DNA of 64,000 bases. It comes from Lithospermum erythrorhizon. Lineage: Eukaryota; Streptophyta; Magnoliopsida; Boraginales; Boraginaceae. Under the pieces are notes generated by a model. The model worked only from the letters and a program-made list of their open reading frames with translations, ran no database searches and was not told where the DNA came from. Positions 50,101 to 61,509 of this stretch are shown here, piece after piece. Location: positions 186,001 to 250,000 of the forward strand of contig JADFUC010000846.1 in the NCBI GenBank assembly GCA_019722365.1. Reading direction: 5' to 3'. Position 1 is the first letter of the stretch; every line of letters starts with the position of its first letter. The position numbers and the translations under genes were made by a program.

Positions 50101-51560
50101 AGCCCTTGAACATCCAGTATCGTTGTTGTACGATCAATGTGCCTCTTAGCTGCAATCGAACATGCTGGAAACTTCTCGGCAAAAGTCTTTTCAAAACCTT
50201 GAATGTGATACTTAAGGAATCTTTCTACTGTGGTCACGCTCATTAGTTTCCCGGGGTCAAGTTTACCAAGTCTCTCAATATAGACAGGTCGACCTATTTT
50301 ATCGACACCATGGAAACCATGAGGATAGTAACGTTGGACATCTTCAAATTCAGCATAAACATAATCCTGGAACCACAAACAAAAATAGATAGTGTAAATG
50401 AAGGTAAAAACAAACTATACTGATAAACTGCCAAGTGTCAAGTGTCAACGGACCAAGATCTCATGGAGATACCTGCATTATGAAGTCTACTTTATTTTCC
50501 TTTCTCCAATTGAGCATTTCTGTCCACATATGAGTTGACTTATCAAGCTCAAACTTCCTTGCTTTCAAAAATCTGCATAAGGTTCCAAATATTGGCAACT
50601 ATGAGGTACTTGATTCTAAGAATAACAAGTAAAATGTACCACCACAGCTCAATTTTCCAAACTTAATATTCAGCAAATACTTTGCTTTTTTATTTTTCAT
50701 CTTAGTAATTTATATACTACATTTCATTTAGGTAATGAAGACAACAGTTGACAGCATATGTAATTTTAAGATACCGCAAAAGAAGGTATACCAGGAAAAA
50801 ATCATACGAGGACTAAGCAGTAGTTATTCAGAGTATTTTAAGAGTATATCACACCTATGCCCTTTCATATCGTCCAAAAATATGAGCATGTAAGCAATTT
50901 TTCAATTCACATGTTACCGATATACACCAAAAATCACTATTCTATATCACATATGACACCGAGAATCAAAGAGCTTCTAGGTACATCATCACAATTCACC
51001 AACTGAGAACACAAATAATATCTGAATACTAGTAGTTAACATTGATCCAATATGAGCGAGCCAGTACGATATACCTCAACATAGTATGGTAATCATCATG
51101 TCGCGATGGAAGCAAATCCTTCTCAATCAAACCCTGACGAAAAGCATTCACCGAAGCAACTTCAACCTCATCTCGCACATCTTCCATTGAGATCGAGGCT
51201 AATCGCGAACGAGCATCTTTCTTACTACGCCTCCTACCGGAATACGACAGCCTCGATGAAGCATTGATCGCCTTCTTCCTCAATGATCGACCCGAAACTC
51301 TTCTCTTCTCGTTCTCCGACGTCTCCACATCCGACCTCTTCAATTTCTCATCCTCTAGAGCTAACAAAATCTCTATACATTGAAATTAAACACCAAAATT
51401 CAAATTACATTATTAAAAAAAAACTAAAAACTAAATAATTAACAAAATCTCTATAAATCTAAAATCATCACAAAAAAACTAATGAAATTATCAAAAAATA
51501 ACAAAAAAATCTAAAAACTCAATATTCAATATTATTCGAATTCATCAACATACCAGGCAT
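47135..51560 (-). CDS. SFH9: SEC14/SFH phosphatidylinositol-transfer protein (13 exons found, last exon unresolved)
   Basis: Minus-strand exons 51560-51554, 51372-51075, 50572-50473, 50366-50100, 49980-49903, 49810-49709, 49624-49575, 49494-49395, 49264-49178, 49102-49037, 48253-48169, 47714-47332 and 47209-47135 join in one frame (566 codons) across GT-AG introns. The N-terminus is basic ([12 protein letters not shown]). Residues about 70-135 form the CRAL-TRIO N domain ([20 protein letters not shown]) and about 150-330 the lipid-binding SEC14 fold, with [14 protein letters not shown] and [23 protein letters not shown] closes the fold. A coiled-coil tail with a hydrophobic patch ([17 protein letters not shown]) is the plant SFH C-terminal extension. 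Such proteins present phosphatidylinositol to lipid kinases at membranes. The final short exon probably lies near 46840-46890 but its splice site is uncertain. The SFH9 symbol is from family memory. Confidence 0.85.
48347..48474. repeat. 63-bp tandem duplication in an SFH intron
   Basis: GAAATAGACGAGCTTCAAGT and its continuation TGAAAATTATACCTTT occur at 48351 and again at 48414 with only a few differences. It lies in the intron between the exons at 49037 and 48253 and has no visible coding effect. Confidence 0.9.
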
Positions 51561-51679
51561 CGTGATCTGGACTAGCTTAGCTCAATTCTCTTGGAAAACT
51601 GCAAAAAATAAGTTAAAATCAGTCAACCAAATCAATTGGAACAATAAATTATCAGGATCTCAGCTTTTCGATATTTCTT

Positions 51680-52120
51680 AGCTGATCAATATTCTCATTT
51701 TGAACTGATTATGCGTCATTTCATAACAAAAATCCACAAAATAAAAACAGCGCAACAAAACAACATCCTGATCAACTTCAAAATCAGAATAATTTGACCA
51801 AAAAAGAAAATTACATCAAATCACAAAACTTAACTAAAATGCTTCGATTTCTAATCACAAAACTCAAAAAAATCGATTTGTTTAGATCTTCAGATCATAA
51901 ATATTCTCATTTTGAACTGATTATGCGTCATTTCAAAACAAAAATCCAGAAAATACAAACAACTCAATACATCAACATCCTTATCAACTAGAAAATAAAA
52001 CAGAAATTATTACATCAAATCACAAAACTTAACAAAATTGATTCGATTTCTAATCACAGACCTCAAAAAAAAAAATTAAATTCTCATTTTGAACTGATCA
52101 TGCGTCATTTCAGAACAAAA
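51680..52120. repeat. Triplicated block in the SFH leader intron
   Basis: ATTCTCATTTTGAACTGATT and the following ATGCGTCATTTC begin at 51691, 51903 and 52080 (the last with one change). Each is followed by an AACAAAAATCCA.AAA segment and an AAATTACATCAAATCACAAA segment. The period is about 212 then 177 bases. The block lies between the TATA-proximal leader (about 52430-52530) and the start codon at 51560, so it is probably in a 5'-leader intron. Confidence 0.88.
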
Positions 52121-52529
52121 ATCCACAAATCTCCAAACAACGTAATAAATCAAAATCAGTACAATTTGACCAAAACGAAAATTACATCAAATCACAAAAC
52201 TTGACACACAATAATAATAATAATACTGATAAAAAATATAATCACCTTAATTTGACCAAAACGGAAATTAAATCAAATAAAAAAAACTTAACAAAATCGA
52301 TTAAATTTCAAATCACATTAATACTAATATTAAAACTACCTAAAATATTATCCGATTTGGAATTTTACATATATATAGTACTGACGTGTACGTATATATA
52401 TACGTATTTGTATGTATAATTGTACGGATTTTTGTGTAAGAGTTAGGACAGCTTGAGGTTCAACACTTTCTCTCTCTAAAATCACTACGATTCTCGTGAA
52501 AGCGCCTCTTCTGTTCTCTCTCTCTCTTG

Positions 52530-52539
52530 CTATTTATAT
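52530..52539 (-). promoter_or_regulatory. TATA box of the SFH gene
   Basis: On the minus strand ATATAAATAG is followed by a GA-rich leader (AAGAGAGAGAGAACAG), a common plant promoter arrangement. It lies 970 bases from the start codon, consistent with a leader intron. A donor site for that intron was not fixed. Confidence 0.6.
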
Positions 52540-52559
52540 GTATGCGTTCATAATCACCA

Positions 52560-55094
52560 CTTTTTGGTAGGAATATTATTACTCCCTCCACCAAAAAATA
52601 TAAAAACATCACTCACATTTAATTTTTTGGTGGGTTAATTTAAATTTGTTAAATTGTGAAATCGTCCTACTATCGATCTCGAGATTCTTATTGGATATTA
52701 CGGATGAATTAATTGCGGGATGTGACTCAATTGATAGAGGACTAGAGATTTCCTTTTAATCATTTCAATACAAAGTTTGCTCTTCTTAAAGTCGAACCCA
52801 CATTGATGAAGAAGCAAAGGTGCTACTACTTAGCATTCTAGTTATTTAACAGTTCAGATATGTTTTGGGGATGGTTAAATTTAAATATTACTACCTAGGG
52901 ACGCTCTCTAATTTTTTGAAAAATATAATTATATTTCAAAAGTTATGTTATTCCTCCTCCCTAAATTTTTATGTGTTTTCTTATAAATATGGTATCAAAT
53001 AATCTTCTCTCCTTAACAAAAATAATCATAATTCCGCCGTACATTTTCAATTGATATTCATACTTTTAATTAATCGTAATTTTGTTTGAATAGAAATTAT
53101 CATGTCCCAAATAAAATTTTGTTACAAAAATTATACTATAATAAATTTTTTTATCAAATATTATAAAACATATATTAAAGCCATTCAAAATTTGATAATT
53201 AAATCATGAAAATTAGTAATGCGTCAATTTTTTGGAAATAGTATGAAATATGAATTATGTGACACTTTTAAATATAGTATGTGTTCTATAATATGTTACT
53301 CCTTTCAATCTTTTGTTACATTACATATTACATTTATATTAGCAACGTCAATATATATTTCTAAACAATGTCTACTATTCCCCCAATTCAATATATTGGA
53401 CATTTTAGACTATTGAATGAATTTTGTTCAATTTAAAAGACGTTTTGATATTTTCAAGAGTCAAATTGTATACATTTTTCCTTTTAACTTCTATTGGTTT
53501 TAAGCATTTAGAGTCTATAAAGTAACCTTTCCAAGAACCATTCAACACCTATGAAGTAAAATAAATGTTCTTAATGATTAGTACATTAGAGGGATACATG
53601 AGTAATTTGCATGCATGTCGTAATATGTGTGAAAATTTTAGAACGTCCTCCATATTGAATTGAAGAAAGTATAGAATATGATATGTGATCCAATGTTAAA
53701 TTGTCATGTGCTACTTATTATATTCTATTTTGATTAATATTTTATTTGTAACATACTCCGTATTCTTTCAGACTTCTTTAATATCATAACAAAATTAATG
53801 TTTTATTTATAGCTTATTATTTTACACTTGGTTAATATTTATTGAGGTTTGGGAGAAATAAAAGTGGCATTGATATTTAAGTATTTAACGCCGGCGTAAA
53901 TATAGGGTATGCGTTTTACCGTGTTTGGCTGGCAGCCGACTCCCTCTTTGACTCTCGAGATTCTTTTGCCTTTCGTTTATTCTTCTTCTCCATGTCGGCA
54001 TTGTGGATTATCTATTGTCAAAGACTTTATGATAAAAACATCAAAAGTTTAGAACCATTTTGACTTAATTTTTTTAACAATTGATATGATGAAAATTACA
54101 TGAAACGACCATTTTAATTCATTATAGTACTAATTTTTTTATTTGTTAAACGATTTAATTTTAAAATAAAAAAAGGTGATTTAAATAAGGAATGAAGTGA
54201 AATATGATTGATATAAGTAAGTAATCTAATTAAGTAAGTCGATCGGTATGACTAGATCATACACAACTCTATCTATATTGGATAAATTTCACCTAAAATT
54301 AAGTAAAAAAGTTTACATAATATAAATTTACTACATATCAAAATTGCAAAATTTTGTTTGGATTAAAACGGTAGTAAATTTGTGATTTATTAATCAAATA
54401 AGTCAAACTTGCTTAATATAGACCATAAAACAGAAATTTCAACTTCTACTACTTGACTTGATAATTTGTATCAATTCATTATGTGAGACGGAGGGTGGTG
54501 ATTGGTTGTTTACGTGAATGGTCTGTATCAAATCTTTAGCGTAAAAACTCATCTAGAAGAAGCTTTTTATTTAACCGCATATTTTATTAACATCGTGATA
54601 TATGTATTAATTAATTTTACAAATTAATTTATAATGAATAAAAAACATGCACCACAATGTTAATGAATTGTAATAAGAAGTGTTATGCTAACAAACCATC
54701 CAAATTCATATTTAATTAATTATTTCTTTACGGTTCAAGTTTGACCTTCGAAAAAACTAAATATCTTATTTATGTAATACAACATATTTATTTATTGAAG
54801 AGTTATGGTAGCTCATAACCAAACCTTAATGCTACCCAGCAAAAAGAAATGAAAGCATAAGAACAACTCCATGTTATATTAATTAAATGATGATGAGTGA
54901 AAAAGTTAGTTAAATTATTTCAAAATTATATATATATATATATATATGAGTTGAAATCATTATCATTACAATGCTTGATTGTCTTTGATTATTATTGTCA
55001 ACATGGAGAACATGGGCAATGGCAAATAATGGTTGTCATCTTGTATATATGTTAATCGCATTGACTAGTGCAACTTATGATTTGGAATAGTAAG
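52560..55094. other. AT-rich intergenic DNA
   Basis: It contains a TACTCCCTCC word at 52580 of the MITE-end type without a partner, and a TA microsatellite at 54927-54947. The open frame at 53219-53416 is compositional. No gene or RNA was recognised. Confidence 0.4.
54927..54947. repeat. TA dinucleotide microsatellite
   Basis: About ten TA units in AT-rich intergenic DNA. Confidence 0.85.
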
Positions 55095-55236
55095 AAACTA
55101 CGTACGAAGACGATAACATTGAATAGTTTAGTAGTTAGGAAGGTCTTCAGAGTGAGCTTAAAAGTCACAGGTTCGATTACTCGTTAAGGGGCGGTGGATG
55201 GGTTTTTAAAAAAAAAACAAAACTACGTACGGAGAC
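55095..55236 (+). mobile_element. tRNA-type SINE with target-site duplication
   Basis: A 17-base direct repeat flanks the element: AAACTACGTACGAAGAC at 55095-55111 and AAACTACGTACGGAGAC at 55220-55236, with one mismatch. The body of about 108 bases has a pol III box-B-like GGTTCGATTAC at 55170-55180, a box-A-like TAGTTTAGTAGTTAGGA about 40 bases earlier, and an A-rich tail (55208-55219). This is the structure of plant tRNA-derived SINEs. The nearly identical duplication indicates a young insertion. Only one copy is seen in this window. Confidence 0.75.
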
Positions 55237-57239
55237 CTTTGAAAAGCAATATAAAGAATGGAATATTAAGAAGAGTCAAAATAATTGTCCATCGATTGAT
55301 TACATGACCCAATTCATGCCTCATTTCCGGCGTATATATATAATTCAACATAAATAGCTTCCATCCCGGAATCTCAGGATCGATATATTATTAGATATGA
55401 TGAATTGACCTCACAAATTAATATGAGATTTGCACCACATTTTGTCCTCATCAATCACGCGTTCACTAGGAGATTTCTCAATGGGTCACACTTTTCATAA
55501 TCGTTTTAGGTCAAGCAAGCTTAACATTAGAATTCTTATGAATTGAACTTTCAAAAAAGAATATACATCTTGATGGTATAAGTAGTTCTAATTAAATCAT
55601 TTCAATCCTATCACATAACTACTTTTGGACCGGGGTATTATACAATATATGTTGGTTGATTGTTTTAAAGTGAGAACTATATTTATTTGTTCGAAATTTT
55701 TACACATGTGAAAGCTCACAATTGGTATATTATCTATGCAGATATGGGATCCGAATATTACAATAGCAAACAATGGATAAATTATACTTATACAATCATG
55801 AAATTAAAAATATTGAAAGTAGATAGAATTTGAAAACCTTGATAGTGGTTGAGACAATAAAACTTCACAATTGTACAAGTTGTGGTGGAGAACATGTGAG
55901 CGTACATATGCGGTACGTCAAATCTATTTAAATCAATTGGCACATACTGTAATTAAATTGATAAGGAGCGTCTAAGACAAAACACATTATTATTTGACTG
56001 GTAGTTTGATTTTTGTAACCAGAAATGCATGTTCTTTGGTTATCAAATAAAATATATGAGGCAAATCTGAGGACTACAAAATCAATATAGTAATAAAGAA
56101 TAAATTAAGAGTGCTATTGAAGTTTTGAATTGCCACTTTTGAATTAGGATCCATAATTTTCATTAGGTGAACAGCTTAAAACAGAATTCACTTAGTGTAA
56201 TGGATTTGCAAGAAACTTTACTTGTAATCCAAACCAGAAATGGAAATAAGGTAAATGATGTAGTACAAGATGTACGGATATAGCAGAGCAGAGTGTGTTC
56301 AAGCAAAAAAACGAACCAAAGTTACCAACTTATTAAGTGGTATGAAAACATTTGGCTTGAAGAACATCCGGCGGACCGAGGTGGCAATCTACTAGACCGG
56401 TAGCTCCCAGAGTTAGCGGTATCCAGCAGTGCTCACGGCAATTTATGAAACCTCTGACGATTCTCGGCCAGGGAAAACAAGAAGCGAGCGAGAAGAAGTC
56501 ACGGTGTTGTGAGAAAGTAGAAGCGTGAACAAAAGCGAAATCTTGAAAGGGGTGAAGAAGCCGAGGCACCGTCAACCTGAGTGGGATAATAGAAAAGTGC
56601 GATGTGCTCTCTATTTATAGGAGAAGGAAGAAATTTGGTTTTGAATTACGAAGTGCTTTGTAACATGCGAGGTGATGAATCTTTGTGTATTGATGATGAA
56701 TCTTTGTGTAGCAGTATTCGAATGAAATCGGTCCGAAAAGAAATAAAGAGAGTGCAAAAGGAATTATAACTTTAGTACGCTAGTCTCCTGGCTACCAAAC
56801 ACGAACACGAACATGGTTATTTAAGCGAGTGAGCTTATCTGCAGTGTTTGAGCAATCGATAAAGATTGGAGTTATTTAAATAGAATTAAATGAATTGCTC
56901 AAAAACAATGTGGGAAAAAACTAATGTCTTTTCGAATTCTAAGGCATTCAAGACAATACTTTTTATTATGTCCAACAAATGAAACTTCCTCAAACACTAA
57001 ACGTAGGCTAAAATATTAATTTCACACTTTTTATTTGTGCCTATTCACAAATTCAATGCCTGGATTGATTTGGATGAATTTACTTCTCTCCTAATCGGTT
57101 TGTTTGTCCAAAATCAACATGGAGAAGCCACGTATAAAATTCTATGAAACAAAAAATGTACATGTTAGTCGGTATAGTTGAAATAAATATTGTTTTCACC
57201 TTAACGAAAAAAAGTATTAATTTTTTTGTAAAACAATCA
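55237..57239. other. Intergenic DNA with an exon-like island on the minus strand
   Basis: Most of it is AT-rich with no gene. The exception is 56333-56620, described separately. Other short frames have no known motif. Confidence 0.4.
56333..56620 (-). other. Promoter plus first-exon-like island, unknown product
   Basis: On the minus strand CTATAAATAG (56620-56611) is followed about 35 bases later by an open frame of 80 codons at 56575-56333. It has near-balanced composition unlike its AT-rich surroundings, and ends CFHTT and a stop. The residues are rich in F, H, C and P and match no family I know. No downstream exon was found. It could be an orphan first exon, a leader of a non-coding RNA, or the R-U5 part of an LTR cut from its element. 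Confidence 0.35.
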
Positions 57240-58358
57240 AACATTTTTGTAAGGACTCAGGGCAACTTATTAATTTTAATAAATCTACATCAAAAATCAA
57301 AAAGGATATGATACTAAGCGAAATTAATATTAACCTAAAGTGGTTTAGAAATTACCTTGATATTAATGTTAGGAAAATCTTTTTTTTTGCAAATATTGAG
57401 GATAAAATCAAAAATAAAATTTTAAGTTGGAAATCAAAGCTCCTTAATTTTATTTGATGAGTGCCCTCATAAAATCGGTTATCAACTCGTCGATATTTAC
57501 CCGTAGGAATCTATAAATTCTCTCTTCTTGACGCTCAGCGAATCGACAAAATCCTTGCCAATTTCCTTCGGGGTGGCTCTCAAAATACCCGGTTATTTTG
57601 GATCGGTGGGATTTCTACGCACCGATAAAGAAAAGGAAGGATTAGGTTTCAAGCATCTTACCATTTTAACCTTGCCTGTGCTTTGCGAGAAGCGGATGAC
57701 GACTTGTCGACCATCCGGACACCCATTCCCAATTCTTTGTTCCAGAAGTCAAGCTACTTGTCCTAAAAGTTCTGCAGCCAAATACTTGTAAAAAAATAAT
57801 GCTCTGGACTTAGCAAAACTAGATACAGCCTTGATGAAATTAAAAATCATATGACTTGAGTAGGAAATGGAGAGAACATTAACATCTGGAAGGACCATTA
57901 GATCGGATTTTCATCCGAACTCTTTGAATCATCTTAACCAATCAGTACCTGTCGTCTCCTTAGAAAATCAGTCGAGGCTCTCGTATTAGTTGGCATTGGT
58001 ACACCATTTTGTTGAATAAAATCTTCCCAAAGGAAATTGTCGGTATAATCCTCACAATTAAACTTGCAAATAGCAACGATGAACTTTACCGGCCCTACCC
58101 TACTTTCAAAACCAAAGATATTTATCAGAAAATGAACCAAAATGCTATAGACATCTCAAAAATCCCCTCTAACCACAAAAATATTCCAATTGAGACTTGG
58201 AATAAACTTTGGAAATTGAAAATCCCTCAAAATATCAAAATCTTTATTTGAAAATCCTTTGAAAAATCCATCGATCGACTCCTGCGTCAATTGTGTATCC
58301 GATTCATTTACGGGTTGGTTAAATGTGATTCTTGGAGCTTAGTGTTCGCTTGAAATGG
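57240..58358 (+). pseudogene. LINE (L1-type) reverse transcriptase, 5' piece
   Basis: Translation in + frames gives SGQLINFNKS near 57260, then an ILSWKSKLLNFI segment near 57420. Next comes RIDKILANFLWGG near 57540-57580, the thumb region of plant L1 reverse transcriptases. DFYAPIK and FKHLTIL follow, then a zf-RVT-like region with IPIETWNKLWKLKIPQNIKI near 58180-58240. Several stops and at least two frameshifts break the frame. The homology stops at 58358, where an LTR element begins, and resumes at 61510. Confidence 0.85.
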
Positions 58359-59181
58359 TGTATATTCTTAGTGCGGGTTCTCGTGATAATTTAAGGGGTT
58401 ATGGCGATTCTTTAGATGCTTTACTTTCGTGTCGTTATAATAATAGTAATTGGTCAATTATTATTATTATACAACTTACTATTATCGAGCTTTAGAAAGA
58501 TTAATACATCTGATGGCGTTGGATTATATTTCATGTATGAAATTAAAGCTACATTCTTAGAATTGAGAGTTGATTGTAATCACTTGAATATTCTCAGTGG
58601 GATTTTACATTGATAATGTAAAATATAAATTGGATAAATCGAATTAATTAATTAGTCAATTGAATTAATTCGATAGTTGAATGAGCTTGTTAGTAACTTG
58701 TTGTTAGTAGCATTAACAACTTATTAGTGTTTGATTTTATAACGGTTTAATTAAACTTAGATTCGGCTCATTAAGCTATTCGGTTGGGCTTTTAGGTTTG
58801 ACATATATAAGCAAACTTATTAGGTTTTTCATCATAAGTTTCATGAAATGAAAAACAAAAGCCTAGCCTCCTCCTTTTCTCCCTCATGGCCGAAAATATC
58901 AAGGGAAGAATTGAAAATTCTTCTCTTGATTTTTCATCCAATCAATCCATGTTCTAGCAAACACAAGTGTAGGATTCAACCTCTCCTGGTGTGCAACCAA
59001 CTAGAGGCACTATATTTGAAGTGCTCAAATTTGGAATTCAAAGGAGGCTTCGTGAAAGAATTTGTTGATAGACTTCATTTGGCTGGCTGTAAGTGCTGCA
59101 TTCATATAGTTATTATGTGGATTTAGATTAATTTATATCATTTTGAGGATCCCAGGATGTTGAATTTGGTGTTTTATCACA
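58359..59181 (+). repeat. Left LTR
   Basis: It shares with the right copy TAATGTAAAATATAAATTGG, TTAGTCAATTGAATTAATTC, GAATTTGTTGATAGACTTC and many other blocks. TATATAAGCAAACTTATTAGG resembles a TATA/start region and is followed by a leader-like CTAGCCTCCTCC segment. Confidence 0.85.
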
Positions 59182-59782
59182 AATGAAATTCATCACCCCA
59201 GATTCTGATGGCCTCGAGCCTACTTAAGTTTGATATATTTTATCCCAATTTGATTGTGTGTTGATATAGTTGTTAGTTAATTTTGATTATTTCATGATTT
59301 ATATATTGATTGATGAATATATAATATGAAAAAAATCAACCCATTTATATATATTTTTAATAATTTGGAATCATCACTTCATGTATTGATTTTGATGATT
59401 TGAAGTTTATTTAATTGTTTCATGAATTGAAAGGGATTAAAAAATTGATTAATTTTCATTTTAATTTAAGGTAGAATCATTTTTGATTTCTGATGAGGTT
59501 TAGAAATTCGGAAAAATTCTGAAATTTAATATATGTGTTCTTGACCACTTTCGGGTTCATGCGATTTTCGAGAATTTTTGAATTTTTTAAGTACTCCGAA
59601 CAATTCATTGAATTTATGGATTGTTTTGGGTTTAATCGAAAAATTAGAAGTGTTTTTGATAGAATTCCACTTGGACGTGTTCAATAACGATATTGTTGAT
59701 GTTGACTAAAATCGAGAATTTTTAGAACGCAAATCATTTTTACAAAAGTTGCAATTAATCTAAAAAAAACTGAAAAACGGAA

Positions 59783-59960
59783 ATGAATTACCAAAATCGG
59801 TCGCCGAACTTGCGAACGCCTCCCGAGGCGCGTCGATGCGGGTACGCGTTCGGCCACCGGGGCCGTCTTCGTGACGTCTTCTGGCAGCGGCGGCGTGTCG
59901 GTCGTGGGTGGCGGAGGCTGCGGTTTTGGTCGTTGAAGTTCGTCGTCTTTTTAGAAAATC
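59783..59960. other. GC-rich island inside the LTR element
   Basis: About 150 bases around 59800-59940 are rich in CG and GGC words (for example GCGGCGGCGTGTCGGTCG) inside otherwise AT-rich DNA. The open frame there is arginine-rich by composition and matches nothing known. It may be captured host DNA. Confidence 0.4.
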
Positions 59961-60859
59961 CTAAATGTATTTTATGTAATTATTTTTTGTTTTAAAATTT
60001 ATTAGTAATTATTAATTTCGGTTTTAAATGTTAAATCATAAATTTTGTCATTAAGATGATTGAATATATATCTTGAATGGCATTAAATTTGATTTATATT
60101 TCCCTTTCATAATTATTTTCATTAATTGATAATTTTTTGAAAATATGTTTCATCAGTGACTTTAAATTTTGAATTTTGGAGTTAATTACTTGTAAGTAGT
60201 ATTCCATGATTTAAGTGGGCGATAATTATTGTAATGAGTATCGTAATCATGTGTGAATATATTCCAATTCAAAGAATTTACATTAATTGATAATTAATTG
60301 TAAAAAATAGGTAATTAATTGGTGATTATGAGGCAGCATTTAATCTGAATTTTATTTAATATATATGGCATTAAAGTGCGTTTATTTGTTTTTAATGTTA
60401 ATATATGTTGTTATGAATGGAAAGGAGGTATTTAGATATGACTGAGTTTCATTTATTTATTCACGATGCAACGATAGGAAATTTTATAAGCGACAGGTAA
60501 TTAAGTATTTCTTTTATTCTTGTATTAACGCGCGAGCTGCGTCTTTGTCTAAGTTGGGCTAGAGTGATGAGCCAATAATGCTATTTGTATGGTGGCATTG
60601 ATAGCATTTCCACAAAAGGCGACACTTGGGGAACTTGAGGTTTCAAGGTGTTGAAGAATCTAGGGTGCAACACAGAGAATCTTTGTAATAGAACTTATGT
60701 TGGCATTTGACACGGTAAGTGATGTAATAGGTCTAGAGTGCGTATCATATCTCCTAAATGTGTTATTTATTTATTTTCGTATTTGTCGTGTTTTCTTGAA
60801 TATGTGTTATACATCGTGGTTAAATAAAGTTAAATAATATTAATCTCATGAGTGGAAAT

Positions 60860-61497
60860 TTAAGCAATGTATCGAGCCAATTGAATTAATTCGATTGATA
60901 ACTGTAGATATTCTCGGTGGGATTTTTACATTGATAATGTAAAATATAAATTGGATGAATCCGAATTAATTAATTAGTCAATTGAATTAATTCGATAGTT
61001 AGTTGAGCTTGTTAGTAACTTGTTAGTAACTATTAACAACTTGTTAGTGTTTGATTTTATAGCAGTTTAATTAAAACTTGGTTATTTCGTTAAGCTATTC
61101 GGTTAGGCTTTTAGGTTGACAGCCTATATAAAGCAAACTTATTAGGTTTTCGTCATAAGTTTTCATGAAATGAAAACAAAAACCTAGCCTCCTCATTTTC
61201 TCTCGTGGCCGAGAAAATATCGAGGAAGAATTAAAAATTAACTCTTGATTTTCATCAATCAATCAAGTAATTACAGCAAGCCTTGTGAAGTGTAGGATTG
61301 GCCTCTCACGGTGTCTTGACAATACAGAGCCTTATATTTGAAGTGTTCAAATTCGAATTCAAGGAGGCTTTGTGAAAGAATTTGTTGATAGACTTCGGCA
61401 TCTTTGGTGCTACGTTATTCATATAGTTATTATGTGAGATTTAGATTAATTTATATATCATTTGAGATCGGGATGTATGAATTTGGTGTTTATCACA
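60860..61497 (+). repeat. Right LTR
   Basis: Matches the left LTR from GAAATT.AAGC onward to the TATCACA end, with scattered indels. The level of difference suggests an insertion that is not recent. Confidence 0.82.
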
Positions 61498-61509
61498 AAT
61501 GAAATTAAA

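Larger units (their letters stand above)
58359..61500 (+). mobile_element. Non-coding LTR retroelement inserted in the LINE
   Basis: Two direct repeats (58359-59181, and at least 60860-61497) enclose about 1.6 kb with no retroviral-type motif, so the element is non-autonomous. The repeats start TGTATATT and end TATCACA. AATG(G/A) flanks both outer edges (58354-58358 and 61498-61502), a possible 5-bp target duplication. No tRNA primer site was recognised after the left repeat. The LTR is related to the copy at 5270, beside copia pol remains. The first 0.2 kb of the right LTR is too diverged to align. Confidence 0.7.

Noticed and set aside
52720..52800. tRNA-like words (CTCAATTGATAGAGG and GTCGAACCC)
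   Set aside because: Box B is imperfect, no A-rich tail and no flanking duplication, so a SINE is not supported.
59182..59200. tRNA primer-binding site after the left LTR
   Set aside because: No stretch complementary to a known tRNA 3' end could be recognised, and the bases AATGAAATT also follow the right LTR.
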